From a bacterium (GTDB taxonomy: Bacteria > Hinthialibacterota > Hinthialibacteria > OLB16): a stretch of 64,000 nucleotides of DNA. The notes beneath the pieces are model-generated. The model was not told the origin of the DNA. It saw only the letters and a list, made by a program, of their open reading frames with translations, and ran no database searches. Both the position numbers and the translations under genes were made by a program. This document shows positions 51,250 to 60,325 of the stretch, piece by piece (the stretch's first letter is position 1; every line of letters starts with the position of its first letter). The stretch lies in NCBI GenBank assembly GCA_022072055.1, contig JAJVIK010000019.1, positions 1 to 64,000 of the forward strand. Reading direction: 5' to 3'.

Positions 51250-52566
51250 CTAGCGACCATCCTGAAATGCCCCGAAGACGCTTGGGGCGCGGAGAATGGT
51301 TTCATCGCGATTGGGGCCGACCGAAATCAGCACGACCCGCGCGCCGGAGATATCCTCAATTCTCCGGATGTACCCTTGGGCCTGGCTTGGAAGATCCTCC
51401 CAGCGTTTGACCTTGGAGATATCGACCTTCCACCCCGGCAACTCCTCGTAGACCACCTCAACCTCCGACAGAACGGTCAGGTCCTCGGGGGCAATCTCGG
51501 TGACCTCGCCGCCGATCCTGTATTTCACCGCGATGGGAATGGAGTCGAACTCGGAAAGGACATCCAGGCGGGTGACCGCGAGACAGGAAGCTCCATTGAC
51601 CATCACGGTCCGCTTCACCAGCGGGCCATCGAACCAGCCGCATCGTCGAGGACGGCCCGTGGTGGCGCCGAACTCGCCGGCGGGTCCGGCGTTGCGTATC
51701 CGGTCGGCGGCCTCGCCCTCGAGCTCGGTTGGGAAAGGACCCGCGCCAACACGAGTCGTGTAAGCCTTGACAATGCCGAGGCAACCATTGATGCGCTGAG
51801 GCGGGAATCCGGCGCCCGTGCAAGCTCCGCCTGTCCCGGTGTTGCTGGAGGTGACATACGGGAACGTGCCCGCATCCACATCCAGCAGCGCCCCCTGCGC
51901 GCCCTCGAACAGGATCTTGCGCCCGAGGTCCGAGGCTTCCGAAAGGAATTTCGGGACATCGGCGAGGAACGGCTCAATTCGCTTGCCGTGCTCCCGATAA
52001 GGCTCATAGATCTCCTCGAACGGAATCGCCGGCTCCTTGTAGAAGGAGGTCAGAAAATCGTTGATGTAGCCCAGGTGCTCCCGTAAGCGAGCCTCGAAGC
52101 GAGCGGGAGTCGCGAGGTCTCCGAGTCGGATTCCCACGCGGTCGATCTTGTCGCGGTAGGCCGGACCGATCCCGCGAGAGGTCGTGCCGATGGCGGAGCT
52201 CCCGCGGCGCTTCTCAAGGAGCGTGTCGATCCGGATGTGGTACGGAAATATCGCGTGACAATTGCGGCTGATCTTCAAGTTGCCGGGATGGAGCTCAATC
52301 CCCTTGGCGCGGCACTCCTCGATTTCCGAGAGGAGCACGCGCGGATCGACAACCACCCCGGAACCGATTGCGCACGTTTTTCGGCGAATGACTCCGGTGG
52401 GGAGGAGGTGCAGGATGTGCTTGATCCCTTCCACCCAAACCGTGTGTCCGGCGTTGTTTCCGCCCTGATGGCGGACCACGACATCGGACTCCTCGGCGAC
52501 AAAGTCGACCACCTTGCCCTTGCCTTCATCGCCCCATTGAATGCCCACCACCACAATTGCCGGCAT
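51250..52566 (-). CDS. purA: adenylosuccinate synthetase
   Basis: First committed step from IMP to AMP, using GTP and aspartate; 438 aa, usual length. Signature segments are VVVGIQWGDEGKGKVVDF (GTP/IMP site), GGNNAGHTVWV, the IMP-loop GTTSRGIGPAYRDKI, FEGAQGALLDVDAGTFPYVT and EFGATTGRPRRCGWFD. ATG 52566 opens the gene without extension. It is divergent from the tandem HECP paralogues and is followed immediately by the OYE-family gene. Confidence 0.97.
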   Translation of the reverse strand: MPAIVVVGIQWGDEGKGKVVDFVAEESDVVVRHQGGNNAGHTVWVEGIKHILHLLPTGVIRRKTCAIGSGVVVDPRVLLSEIEECRAKGIELHPGNLKISRNCHAIFPYHIRIDTLLEKRRGSSAIGTTSRGIGPAYRDKIDRVGIRLGDLATPARFEARLREHLGYINDFLTSFYKEPAIPFEEIYEPYREHGKRIEPFLADVPKFLSEASDLGRKILFEGAQGALLDVDAGTFPYVTSSNTGTGGACTGAGFPPQRINGCLGIVKAYTTRVGAGPFPTELEGEAADRIRNAGPAGEFGATTGRPRRCGWFDGPLVKRTVMVNGASCLAVTRLDVLSEFDSIPIAVKYRIGGEVTEIAPEDLTVLSEVEVVYEELPGWKVDISKVKRWEDLPSQAQGYIRRIEDISGARVVLISVGPNRDETILRAPSVFGAFQDGR

Positions 52567-52805
52567 GATTGTTCCATTCGATTGGCTTTATGCCCAAACG
52601 GGCCAAACCTTGGAAATATACCCCCTTCCCTTAGGGGCGTCCAGAGGTTGCAGGCCAACCTTCAAGCATGGCGACTCCGGGTCCGGCCATCGCGGGAGCG
52701 GGCCAACGGATGCGCTCTGGGATGCGGAAGGACCGGAATCCAGGGAAAAAACACAATCTCGCGCCCAGGCGGTTTTCCGATTACCATGGGTGCAGGATCG
52801 ATCCG

Positions 52806-53234
52806 ATGCCGGCCGGTGACTTTTACTTCGCGATTAACGCCACCTTTCGATTCCTCCTTGAACGCTTCGGCGAGGAGGCGCTTGTGGAGTATTGGCGCGC
52901 GATGGGCAAGGATTACTTCGCGCCGCTCTCCCAGAGGTTTCGTGAAGGGGGCCTGGCGGAGGTGGAGCGGTATTGGCGCGATTTCTTCAAGGCCGAGCCG
53001 GGTGGCCTGGTTGAGGTTCGGCAAGAGGGAGATCGGGTGGAGATCGAGGTTCACGAGTGCCCCGCCATCGGATGGTTGCGCGCGGCCGGACGAGAGGTTG
53101 TCCCCTGTTATTGCCTGCACTGTCACCATGTGAATCGCGCCATCGCCGAGGACTCCGGATTCACCTTTGCCTTGCAGGGAGGCGGCGGTAGCTGCCATCA
53201 GACCTTCCGGCAAAGCGCGGAGAGGCGAGCATGA
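52806..53234 (+). CDS. hypothetical HECP/CxxC protein, first of a tandem paralogous pair
   Basis: The 142-residue protein shares with the next gene an FxxxRxGEEALxxYW start (RFGEEALVEYWRAMG), a conserved HECPAIGWL block and a cysteine pair in CYCLHCHHVNRAI. It may belong near the L-2-amino-thiazoline-4-carboxylate hydrolase-like family, but this is weak and from memory. The His/Cys pattern suggests metal binding. ATG 52806 (MPAGDFYF) is chosen because the preceding residues in the longer frame are Arg/Gly/Pro-rich and unlike the paralogue. Its stop overlaps the next start (ATGA). Confidence 0.7.
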   Translation: MPAGDFYFAINATFRFLLERFGEEALVEYWRAMGKDYFAPLSQRFREGGLAEVERYWRDFFKAEPGGLVEVRQEGDRVEIEVHECPAIGWLRAAGREVVPCYCLHCHHVNRAIAEDSGFTFALQGGGGSCHQTFRQSAERRA

Positions 53235-53776
53235 TCGGCGTTCAGGATTTCTGCGGCCATTACGATTGGACTTTTGAATACATCCGAAGGCAGCACGGGG
53301 AGGAGGCGCTGCGACAATACTGGACACAGGCCATCGCTTTCGATTCTCAATCGCATGCCGCGCAGCTCATTTCCAACAAAGGGTTTGATGGGATGGAAGA
53401 GTATTGGGGTCACACGCTGACAGCCGAGGAGGCGGGTTACGCCATCACGCGAACCGACAAAGTCTTCCGAATCGACATGCATGAGTGCCCCTCAAAGGGG
53501 TTCCTGCTCAAACACAATCTGTGCGCTCATTCGGATTACTGCGAACACTGCATGGGCTGGATCGGACCGGTGGCGGAGAAGGCCGGGTTCACCATCGATC
53601 ACGAGCACAACCATTTTGGGAAGTGCTGGTGGGAGCTGCGTAGCGAAGGGTCCGATGCAACCCCCGATGAGGCGCGAGAGAAGGCGGGCAAGTTGAACGT
53701 GGAGCTGGACCCGGAATGGATTCAAGGGGAGCACCATCGATTCTGCTGCTCGAAACGAGTCCCCACCGACGGTTGA
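53231..53776 (+). CDS. hypothetical HECP/CxxC protein, second of a tandem paralogous pair
   Basis: The 181-residue paralogue of the preceding gene has RRQHGEEALRQYWTQAI, then MHECPSKGFLLKH and the cysteine pair in HSDYCEHCMGWIGPV. A C-terminal extension is rich in His/Cys (HNHFGKCWWEL, then HHRFCCSK), strengthening the impression of metal or thiol chemistry. It overlaps the first gene by four bases (ATGA), so the two are coupled and may form a heteromer. Function unknown. Confidence 0.72.
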   Translation: MIGVQDFCGHYDWTFEYIRRQHGEEALRQYWTQAIAFDSQSHAAQLISNKGFDGMEEYWGHTLTAEEAGYAITRTDKVFRIDMHECPSKGFLLKHNLCAHSDYCEHCMGWIGPVAEKAGFTIDHEHNHFGKCWWELRSEGSDATPDEAREKAGKLNVELDPEWIQGEHHRFCCSKRVPTDG

Positions 53777-53854
53777 TTTGGAAGGTCGATCGACCAGGTC
53801 CATTTCCCCCTAAGGCCAACCGGCGCGCGCGCGGACCGCAACCCAACGGAGAGG

Positions 53855-53875
53855 CAACCGAGCCGCGACCGTGAG
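53855..53875 (-). repeat. dispersed repeat copy B (HGRGSV type)
   Basis: Reverse complement of the 21 bases at 40991-41011. It lies in the 251-base gap before the Gfo/Idh/MocA gene. The adjacent bases also resemble the other copy (CTCTCTCACGG against CTCCCTCACGG). Confidence 0.65.
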
Positions 53876-53970
53876 AGAGCCGCCCCGACACTGCCCCCTA
53901 GGCGCGGTTCAAGAACGAGGAACGACGAAGGGCCGGGCACCAGTTTTCTCCCGCGCCAGAACATGGGGTG

Positions 53971-53999
53971 TTGTCCCCCAACAATGGGCTGTCTACTAT
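53971..53999 (+). promoter_or_regulatory. possible promoter of the 54-58.6 kb cluster
   Basis: TTGTCC (53971-53976) and TACTAT (53994-53999) are 17 bases apart; TATGAT (53997-54002) overlaps as an alternative -10. The Gfo/Idh/MocA start lies about 26 bases downstream. Weak hexamers. Confidence 0.35.
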
Positions 54000-54027
54000 G
54001 ATCGCTCAATGATTGGAGGGGGCGCCT

Positions 54028-55080
54028 TTGGCGACACGCGTTGCGCTGGCGGGGTATGGCTACTGGGGTCCGAATCTGGCGAGGAACATCGGCCAGGTCG
54101 AGCGGGCCGAGCTCGCCGGAATCTTTGATCCCGATCCGGGGAAACGCGAACTGGCCGCCAAGCGCCATCCCGGAACCGCGGTCCTTTCCTCGTGGGAGGA
54201 GACTCTCGATTCCCAGCGCTTTGACGCCCTTGTCATTGCCGCTCCCGCCGAAACTCACGCCCGGTTGGCCGAGGAAGCGCTCCAGGCCGGACTGGATATC
54301 CTGGTCGAAAAGCCCCTCGCCCTCTCCGTCGAGGATGCCTTTCGGCTCACCCTTCTCGCCGACGATCTGGAGCGGGTTCTCATGGTCGGCCACACCTACG
54401 AATACAACCCGGCGGTCGAGAAGATCCGAGTCCTACTGGAGACCGGGACGCTCGGCGCCGTGTTTTACGGCTATACCCAACGTCTCAACCTGGGGCGAAT
54501 CCGGGATGACATTGACGCCTGGTGGAACCTGGCCCCTCACGACATCTCGATCTTCAATTTCCTTTTTCAGGCCTCTCCGATTCGAGTGTGGGGTCAAGGC
54601 TCGCATCACCTCAACCCGGCGCTGGCGGATGTGGTCTTCGCCACGCTCGAGTATCCCGGCAACATCCTGGCCCATATCCATGTCAGTTGGCTTGATCCCA
54701 GCAAGGAGCGAAAGATGACCCTGGTTGGGGCCGAGAAGATGGTTGTGTTCGACGACATGGACGCCGATGCCCGCCTTCGGATTTACGACAAGAAAGCGAT
54801 TCCGTCGGAATCCCCCGATCAGTACGGCCTCTATCACACCAAACTCCATGCCGGAGACATCCTGATTCCTCAGCTCCCCATGACCGAACCGCTTTTCGCG
54901 GAATGCAGGCACTTTGTCCATTGTGTGGAAACCCGCGAGAGACCGAGAAGCGATGGGCGCGGCGGGGTTCGCGTTGTGCAGGCGCTGGAGGCGGTCTCTC
55001 GCTCCATCGCAAACGGCGGCGGTCCGGTGGAACTGGAATCGCTCCCCTTTCCGGCCGCCGGTCTCCGCGACCTGCGATGA
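54028..55080 (+). CDS. Gfo/Idh/MocA-family oxidoreductase
   Basis: Cytoplasmic NAD(P)-dependent dehydrogenase, 350 aa. The Rossmann motif GYGYWGPN (GxGxxG) is at residues 9-16 and the conserved Lys in LVEKPLAL. Further family elements are MVGHTYEYNPAV and WWNLAPHDISIFNFL. Members acting on nucleotide-sugars or inositols are common in surface-polysaccharide clusters. TTG 54028 is chosen because GGAGGGGG lies eight bases upstream; TTG 54013 would place this Shine-Dalgarno inside the gene. Its stop overlaps the next gene (ATGA). Confidence 0.87.
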   Translation: MATRVALAGYGYWGPNLARNIGQVERAELAGIFDPDPGKRELAAKRHPGTAVLSSWEETLDSQRFDALVIAAPAETHARLAEEALQAGLDILVEKPLALSVEDAFRLTLLADDLERVLMVGHTYEYNPAVEKIRVLLETGTLGAVFYGYTQRLNLGRIRDDIDAWWNLAPHDISIFNFLFQASPIRVWGQGSHHLNPALADVVFATLEYPGNILAHIHVSWLDPSKERKMTLVGAEKMVVFDDMDADARLRIYDKKAIPSESPDQYGLYHTKLHAGDILIPQLPMTEPLFAECRHFVHCVETRERPRSDGRGGVRVVQALEAVSRSIANGGGPVELESLPFPAAGLRDLR

Positions 55081-56888
55081 CCCCCTTCCTCGCGCTTTCC
55101 CTTTCGCCGGATTTCCAGGGGTCCGAGCAATCCGCTCGACTGCTCGGGCGCGTCCCACGGTCGTTCAAACGTCTCGGTTTTGATCTGGTTCACCAGTTTT
55201 CCCTCGGACCCACCATGCTTCTTTATATGGCCGCGCCAAGAGACGGACAGCTCCACCAAACACACGAAAAAAACTTCTGCCTGCTCGCCACCGGACCGTC
55301 CTTGAACATTGACTCCGGGGCGCGCGCGGATGCCGCCGCGCTCCTGAGTTTGTGGAGTTCAGAGGGCAGGCGCGCCTTGGATCGAATCGCTCCCCCCTTC
55401 GGCGGCTGTATCGGCTCGCGCCAGACCGAAAGCATCAATCTGCTGACCGACTCATGCGGCCTCGCACACCTTTACCTTTGGGAGGGTGAATCCTATTCAG
55501 CCGCCTCTTCCTCCTGCCTCCTCCTCGCCCATTTCGTGAACGCCGAACTCGACACCCAATCGTTGGGCATCCACGGAAGAGTCGGGAACTATCTCGGTGA
55601 AGGAACGCCATTCCTGGGTATTCGTAAACTTGAACGGAGAAGGACCTGTCGCTTGCAGGCCGGAAAGATGCTTTTCGAGCAGGATTCCTTGGATCGGGCG
55701 CCCCGTGAGCAGGACTCGACTCGTGAACGGCTGATTGAGGAAGGGGTTGCTGTCCTGACCCGTTCGGTTCAAGCCTGCCTGAAAGCCTATTCGGATGTCT
55801 CTCTGGAGCTTTCCGGGGGTCTCGACAGCCGCCTGATCCTGGCCGCGATCCCTCCTGATCTCCGAAGAGGGCGGCGCGCCTTTACCTTGGGTGTCCCGGA
55901 TAGTCCCGATGTGGCCATCGCCAAACGCCTCGCCCGAGAACAGCGGCTCAACCATGAGGTTATCGATCTGTCCCCGCTGGCCGATCTGTCCCCTGAAGAG
56001 ACGTTGACGCTGATTCGGTCCTCCTCTCTTGCCTCAGACCATTGCGCCAACCCGTTTTCACGGGGAGTCTTGGATTGGGTTAATGCGCGGATCGAACGAG
56101 TTCCTCGGTTCTCCGGCCAGAATGGAGAGTTTGCCCGCGGTTTCTATTACGCCGGGCAGCCGGATGCCCCAAGTGTCACCAAGGAGCTGGTGGAATCGCT
56201 CGCGCGCTGGCGAATCTGTGTGAACCAAGCCGTGGACCTTGCGGTGTTCCGAGAGCCGGAGAGGAGCCATGTGACCGAGGATGTGCTGTCCCAGCTCAAG
56301 CGCATGCTTGGATCCTATGGCGCCCCCTGGCTGGACAGTACAGACGAATTCTACCTGGAGGGACGAATGCAGCGCTGGGTGGGACTGGATTACTCCTCGG
56401 CCTGCCCTCCACGGAACATTCAGGCGCCATTCTTTCATCCGGGCTTTATCACCTGGGCGCGCTCGGTTCCCCCGGCGCTCAAAGGTGGGGGGAAGATCGC
56501 CTCGGAAGTGATCGCTCGACTGGATCCGGGTTTGGCGAGGATTCCGCTGGACACCGGCTTCTCCCCGCACGACCTTCTTGCGCGCGCCCCTTGGGTCCGC
56601 GCGCGCAAACAAGTGGAGTTCCTTCGCAAAGGGGCTCGCAAGATTTGGCAGCGTGCAACCGGCCTTGGTCGCGCTCCGGTTGGAGCCGAAACCCTTTTCG
56701 ACAATCTGCTCCGGGGAGGCGGAGGGTTTGGGGACCTGATTCCGCGCTTGGCGCGGCTGGACTGGATCAATCCCCAATGGTTGGACTCAGTGCGCGCGGG
56801 GAGGCGTCGCCCCGACTGGGTCACCGCCGGGTTCCTGCTTAACCTGGAATGGATTCTCGAATTCAGGGAAGATGCAAGCGGGGATTGA
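55077..56888 (+). CDS. asparagine-synthetase-like protein lacking the glutaminase Cys
   Basis: The 603-residue protein has the PP-loop ATP-pyrophosphatase motif LELSGGLDSRLILAA near residues 242-256, as in AsnB, beta-lactam synthetases and lasso-peptide cyclases. It starts MTPFLALS, so the N-terminal nucleophilic Cys of class II amidotransferases is missing; the N-terminal domain is degenerate (LLTDSCGLAHLYLW is a remnant). It therefore likely adenylates a carboxylate and uses an amine other than glutamine-derived ammonia. The ATGA overlap with the Gfo/Idh/MocA gene fixes the start and suggests a shared pathway, such as modification of a surface sugar or a small metabolite. Confidence 0.82.
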   Translation: MTPFLALSLSPDFQGSEQSARLLGRVPRSFKRLGFDLVHQFSLGPTMLLYMAAPRDGQLHQTHEKNFCLLATGPSLNIDSGARADAAALLSLWSSEGRRALDRIAPPFGGCIGSRQTESINLLTDSCGLAHLYLWEGESYSAASSSCLLLAHFVNAELDTQSLGIHGRVGNYLGEGTPFLGIRKLERRRTCRLQAGKMLFEQDSLDRAPREQDSTRERLIEEGVAVLTRSVQACLKAYSDVSLELSGGLDSRLILAAIPPDLRRGRRAFTLGVPDSPDVAIAKRLAREQRLNHEVIDLSPLADLSPEETLTLIRSSSLASDHCANPFSRGVLDWVNARIERVPRFSGQNGEFARGFYYAGQPDAPSVTKELVESLARWRICVNQAVDLAVFREPERSHVTEDVLSQLKRMLGSYGAPWLDSTDEFYLEGRMQRWVGLDYSSACPPRNIQAPFFHPGFITWARSVPPALKGGGKIASEVIARLDPGLARIPLDTGFSPHDLLARAPWVRARKQVEFLRKGARKIWQRATGLGRAPVGAETLFDNLLRGGGGFGDLIPRLARLDWINPQWLDSVRAGRRRPDWVTAGFLLNLEWILEFREDASGD

Positions 56889-56930
56889 TGTTCATCCGCG
56901 TTCACCGAGCAAGCCTGGGATTGTTCCACC

Positions 56931-58574
56931 GTGACCCTATTCCGCTCGACCTTTGAGGCCGACGAGGACCACTCGCCTGTTTCCACCTTCGGGGCGGGGT
57001 TCCTCACCTTTCTCCTGGGTCTCGGGTTTCTGGGGATTTCGGCTCTCGCGTTCCAGGGTGTGGCGGAAACCCTTCTCGGCCATGCCCTCGAACCCGGGGA
57101 GGCCTTTCAGCTCTTGCTGATCCGCTGGGGGCTTCTTTGGTTCGGGGTCTGTTTCCTTTCATGGGGGCTTTACGAACTTGTTTCGGGGAAACCGGGGCCG
57201 AGGGTCCTGGTCTCTTTGATTGCGGTCCTCCCGGTCCTGGCCCCCTTCGGGTTCCTCGGTTACGGCTGGGATCCGGACGCATGGTCCGTGGCGTTCACCG
57301 GGCAGAGGATCGCCGACACGGGTCGGTACTGGATGAGTCGACCGCCGGGGTTTCCGCTTTTCGAGCAACTCGCCTCGATCTTGGTTCCCTGGGGCGGGTG
57401 GGCGTTCCTGTTCGCCGCCAACCTGTGCGCGGGAGTGGCGGCGTGTGGTGTGTGGATGTTCCTTCCGGAGAGCATCCCCGGATTCAAACGGCGTCGGATT
57501 GCCGTGGGGGTTCTCCTCCAGCCCCTTTTTCTCCTGGCCTGTGGAACCGGTTTGGACTACATCTGGCAGACCCTCCTGATTTCCGCCTCGGCGGTGCTGC
57601 TGGTCCGGTTCCTGGATGATTCGGTGGTCCCCACGCTGTGGTGGGTGGTCGCCGCCGGGGCTTGCGTGGGGTTTGCCGCCGGGTTCCGTCTCTCGAGCCT
57701 TGCGGTGCTTCCGATTTGGGTCGCTCTGGTGGTTGCCATTGGGGATGCGGAGGGCCGTCGCGCCGGTCCCGCGATGCTACTTCTGGTCGGGGCCGCGATT
57801 CCGTTCCTCCTGGCCGAGGCGCCCGTGCTCGCGAACTATGGGACCTCATCCTTCCGCTTTTATCCGGATCATCCCGACACCAGGGTGGTGATGTATCGGC
57901 TCGTCCGGCTGGTGTTCAACCCTCCCACCCTGTTTCTCCTCATCCTTTGCGTCTTCAAACTTCCCGGAAGGTGGTCCGACCTCCGCGATGGCGAGCGTGT
58001 TCTCCTCCTCGCGGGAACGGGGGTGATCAGTGTCTTTGGGATCCTATTCGCCATCCTTCCGAGGGAGCCGGGGTATTTGACGCCCGTCATACCCTTCCTG
58101 ATGGCGTTTCCGGCGTTCCTTGTCCCTCGGATCGCGATCGCCGCTTGCTTTCCGGCGATTGCTTTGTGGGGATTGGTTTCGGTCCCCGTGATTCCATCCC
58201 ATCCGGCGCAGGCGGTTCGCATGGACCTCCGCCCGGTGGCCGGCCCCTTGGTGGAGGAGCTCCATCAGCGCTTTGTCCAAATGCGCCGCGCGCAAAGGCT
58301 GCTCATGGAAATCGCGGCCAAAAAGACAATTCTGATTGTCGGATTCGACTGGGCCACTCTGGCCTGTCTGCGCCCCGACTGGGTGGTCGAGAACGGGGTA
58401 TTGAGAAACCCCGATGCTCCCGTTGAGTTCCATGACTGGATCGCCCCAGCCGAGTTTGACCGTCTCAAGAACGAGGACGCGCGCTTTCTGGTGGTGGGGA
58501 ACGCGGCCCGTTTCACGCGGGAGAAGTACGGCTATGACCCCTTGGATAAGGGGGCAAAGCCATGGAAGGAATGA
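56931..58574 (+). CDS. polytopic membrane protein, GT39/GT-C glycosyltransferase-like
   Basis: The 547-residue protein has about ten or more predicted transmembrane helices (for example FLTFLLGLGFLGISALAF and VLLVGAAIPFLLA). A large C-terminal soluble domain of about 130 residues follows. The first extracytoplasmic loop contains FLGYGWDPDAWSVAFTGQR with acidic residues and later ISRPPGFPLFEQL-like sequence (WMSRPPGFPLFEQL), as expected of PMT/ArnT-type GT-C enzymes. Start is GTG 56931, without a strong Shine-Dalgarno. It lies 42 bases after the asparagine-synthetase-like gene and may be part of the same unit. Confidence 0.62.
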   Translation: MTLFRSTFEADEDHSPVSTFGAGFLTFLLGLGFLGISALAFQGVAETLLGHALEPGEAFQLLLIRWGLLWFGVCFLSWGLYELVSGKPGPRVLVSLIAVLPVLAPFGFLGYGWDPDAWSVAFTGQRIADTGRYWMSRPPGFPLFEQLASILVPWGGWAFLFAANLCAGVAACGVWMFLPESIPGFKRRRIAVGVLLQPLFLLACGTGLDYIWQTLLISASAVLLVRFLDDSVVPTLWWVVAAGACVGFAAGFRLSSLAVLPIWVALVVAIGDAEGRRAGPAMLLLVGAAIPFLLAEAPVLANYGTSSFRFYPDHPDTRVVMYRLVRLVFNPPTLFLLILCVFKLPGRWSDLRDGERVLLLAGTGVISVFGILFAILPREPGYLTPVIPFLMAFPAFLVPRIAIAACFPAIALWGLVSVPVIPSHPAQAVRMDLRPVAGPLVEELHQRFVQMRRAQRLLMEIAAKKTILIVGFDWATLACLRPDWVVENGVLRNPDAPVEFHDWIAPAEFDRLKNEDARFLVVGNAARFTREKYGYDPLDKGAKPWKE

Positions 58575-58687
58575 GGAGGTTTCTTCCGAATTTCTTTGTT
58601 GACACCCTTTTTTCCAAGGCTCATCATGGAAGAGGGAACAAGGTTCAACCTTCTCACCGATCATTTCCTCAAGGCGGAGGCCCGAGC

Positions 58688-59344
58688 ATGACCGGACGCG
58701 GTTTCACTCTCATCGAGCTCCTCATCGTCATCGCCATCATCCTGATCCTTATCGCCATCGCGCTGCCCAATTTCCTGGAAGCCCAGGTCCGCGCCAAGGT
58801 GACCAACGCCAACGCCGAGCTGCGAACCCTGGAGACCGCGCTCACCTCCTATTCCACCCAGCGCGGGCGCCTCATGGCGGATGGATGGGAGATGCAGATC
58901 ATGGGGTTTGACCCCAGCGACGGCTATCCGACCGGGGGTGAAGGGAGCAACGCGATTTACAGGCAGCTCACGACCCCTGTGGCCTATGTCAATCCGATCC
59001 CGGTGGATGAATTCCAGGTGGCGGATCGCGCCGCCGACAGCGCCGGGGCGGGCGCGGGCGCGCGCGACCAGCGCTTGGTCCACTACCGCTTCTATTCCAC
59101 CGGCTGGAAATGCGCCGCGGCGGGCGGAACCCTTTCCGGCAAGAAATGTCTTAACCCGACCCTTTTCAACCCCGAGGTGGAGTTCCTGGGGAACTGGATT
59201 TTCCTCTCGCCGGGACCGGACAGCAGCCACAGCTATGGGGAATGGGCCATGGCGCGCGGAGTGGTGAACGGGGGTCATCCACGGACCTACTCCCCCACCA
59301 ATGGGACTGTGAGCCACGGCGACTTGGTGCGTTGGGGGAAATAG
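58688..59344 (+). CDS. type IV prepilin-like protein (pseudopilin)
   Basis: The 218-residue product has a class III signal: short basic leader MTGRG followed by FTLIELLIVIAIILILIAIA, with the peptidase cleavage after Gly5 and the conserved Glu at +5 of the mature chain. The stretch LPNFLEAQVRAKVTNANAEL after it is typical of pilin-like proteins in Planctomycetes-type lineages. The C-terminal domain (about residues 60-218) has one Cys pair candidate and resembles secretion pseudopilin-like globular domains. ATG 58688 has GGAGG eight bases upstream. No prepilin peptidase or secretion ATPase is in the window. Confidence 0.88.
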   Translation: MTGRGFTLIELLIVIAIILILIAIALPNFLEAQVRAKVTNANAELRTLETALTSYSTQRGRLMADGWEMQIMGFDPSDGYPTGGEGSNAIYRQLTTPVAYVNPIPVDEFQVADRAADSAGAGAGARDQRLVHYRFYSTGWKCAAAGGTLSGKKCLNPTLFNPEVEFLGNWIFLSPGPDSSHSYGEWAMARGVVNGGHPRTYSPTNGTVSHGDLVRWGK

Positions 59345-59425
59345 CCCGCACCCCCCATCCGATCCCACGGTCCGGTGGGGGAACTCTATTCCACTCTCCC
59401 CCCGGCCCGCCTATCCTTTAGGGTG

Positions 59426-60325
59426 ATGGTTCAACCCGCGCCCAATCGTTTCACCCTGCTTGAGCCCGAGTTCCTTCGCAAGCTCGACCGCCTCTCCCTT
59501 GTCGCCCGCAAGTTGGTTACCGGCAAAATGCGCGGCGAACGCCGGAGCCGGAAGAAAGGGATCAGCGTCGATTTCGCCGACTACCGCGCCTATGTCCCGC
59601 GCGATGATCTCCGCTTTGTGGACTGGAACATCTTCGGACGGCTCGACCGCCTGTTCCTCAAACTCTATCAGGAGGAGGAGGACTTGAATGTCTACCTCCT
59701 GATCGATATCAGCGCCTCGATGGATTTCGGGGAAATCACCAAGTTCGACTATGCTCGCAAACTCGCCGCGGCCTTTGGATACCTTGCCCTGGTCAACCAC
59801 GACCGCCTGGCGGTGAGCGCCTTCCACGCCGAAGCGGGTAGGTCCCTCGATCCGATCCGCTCCAAGAACCAGGTCTGGAAGCTGTTTCGCTTTCTCGAAG
59901 AGCTGGAGTGCGAGGGGCTTACGGACCTCCCAACCCGCTGCAAGGATTTCGTGATCCGAAACCCCCGCCGTGGAATTGTCATCCTGCTCTCTGACTTCAT
60001 GGATCCTTCGGGGTACGAGACAGCGCTCGCGACCCTCTTGGGGCGCCGTCACGAAATCTTCGCGATCCAAATCCTTTCCCCCGAGGAGATCGATCCGGGT
60101 TTCCGTGGGCACCTTCGCCTCTTCGACAGCGAGACCGGAGAGGAGGTCGAAATCACCCTTACCGAATCGCTTCGGTCCGTGTACAGGAGGAAAGTCGCGG
60201 CGTATGTCGATTCCCTGCGCTCCCACTGCGCCGCGCGAGGAATCTATCACCTGACCTCCCGAACCGACTTCGAAATCGAAAAGCTGATGCTGGAATACCT
60301 TCGTCGAGTGGGGTTTGTGCGCTGA
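59426..60325 (+). CDS. DUF58-domain protein
   Basis: The 299-residue protein shows the DUF58 signature RSRKKGISVDFADYRAYVPR followed by DDLRFVDWNIFGRLDRLFLK, then a von Willebrand-A-like fold with a MIDAS-type DISASMDF. Such proteins are partners of MoxR AAA ATPases and membrane VWA proteins in envelope or stress complexes. ATG 59426 (MVQPAPNRF) was chosen over the longer start at 59375. Its stop TGA shares a base with the next start (TGATG). No moxR gene is in the window; the usual partner may lie elsewhere. Confidence 0.9.
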   Translation: MVQPAPNRFTLLEPEFLRKLDRLSLVARKLVTGKMRGERRSRKKGISVDFADYRAYVPRDDLRFVDWNIFGRLDRLFLKLYQEEEDLNVYLLIDISASMDFGEITKFDYARKLAAAFGYLALVNHDRLAVSAFHAEAGRSLDPIRSKNQVWKLFRFLEELECEGLTDLPTRCKDFVIRNPRRGIVILLSDFMDPSGYETALATLLGRRHEIFAIQILSPEEIDPGFRGHLRLFDSETGEEVEITLTESLRSVYRRKVAAYVDSLRSHCAARGIYHLTSRTDFEIEKLMLEYLRRVGFVR

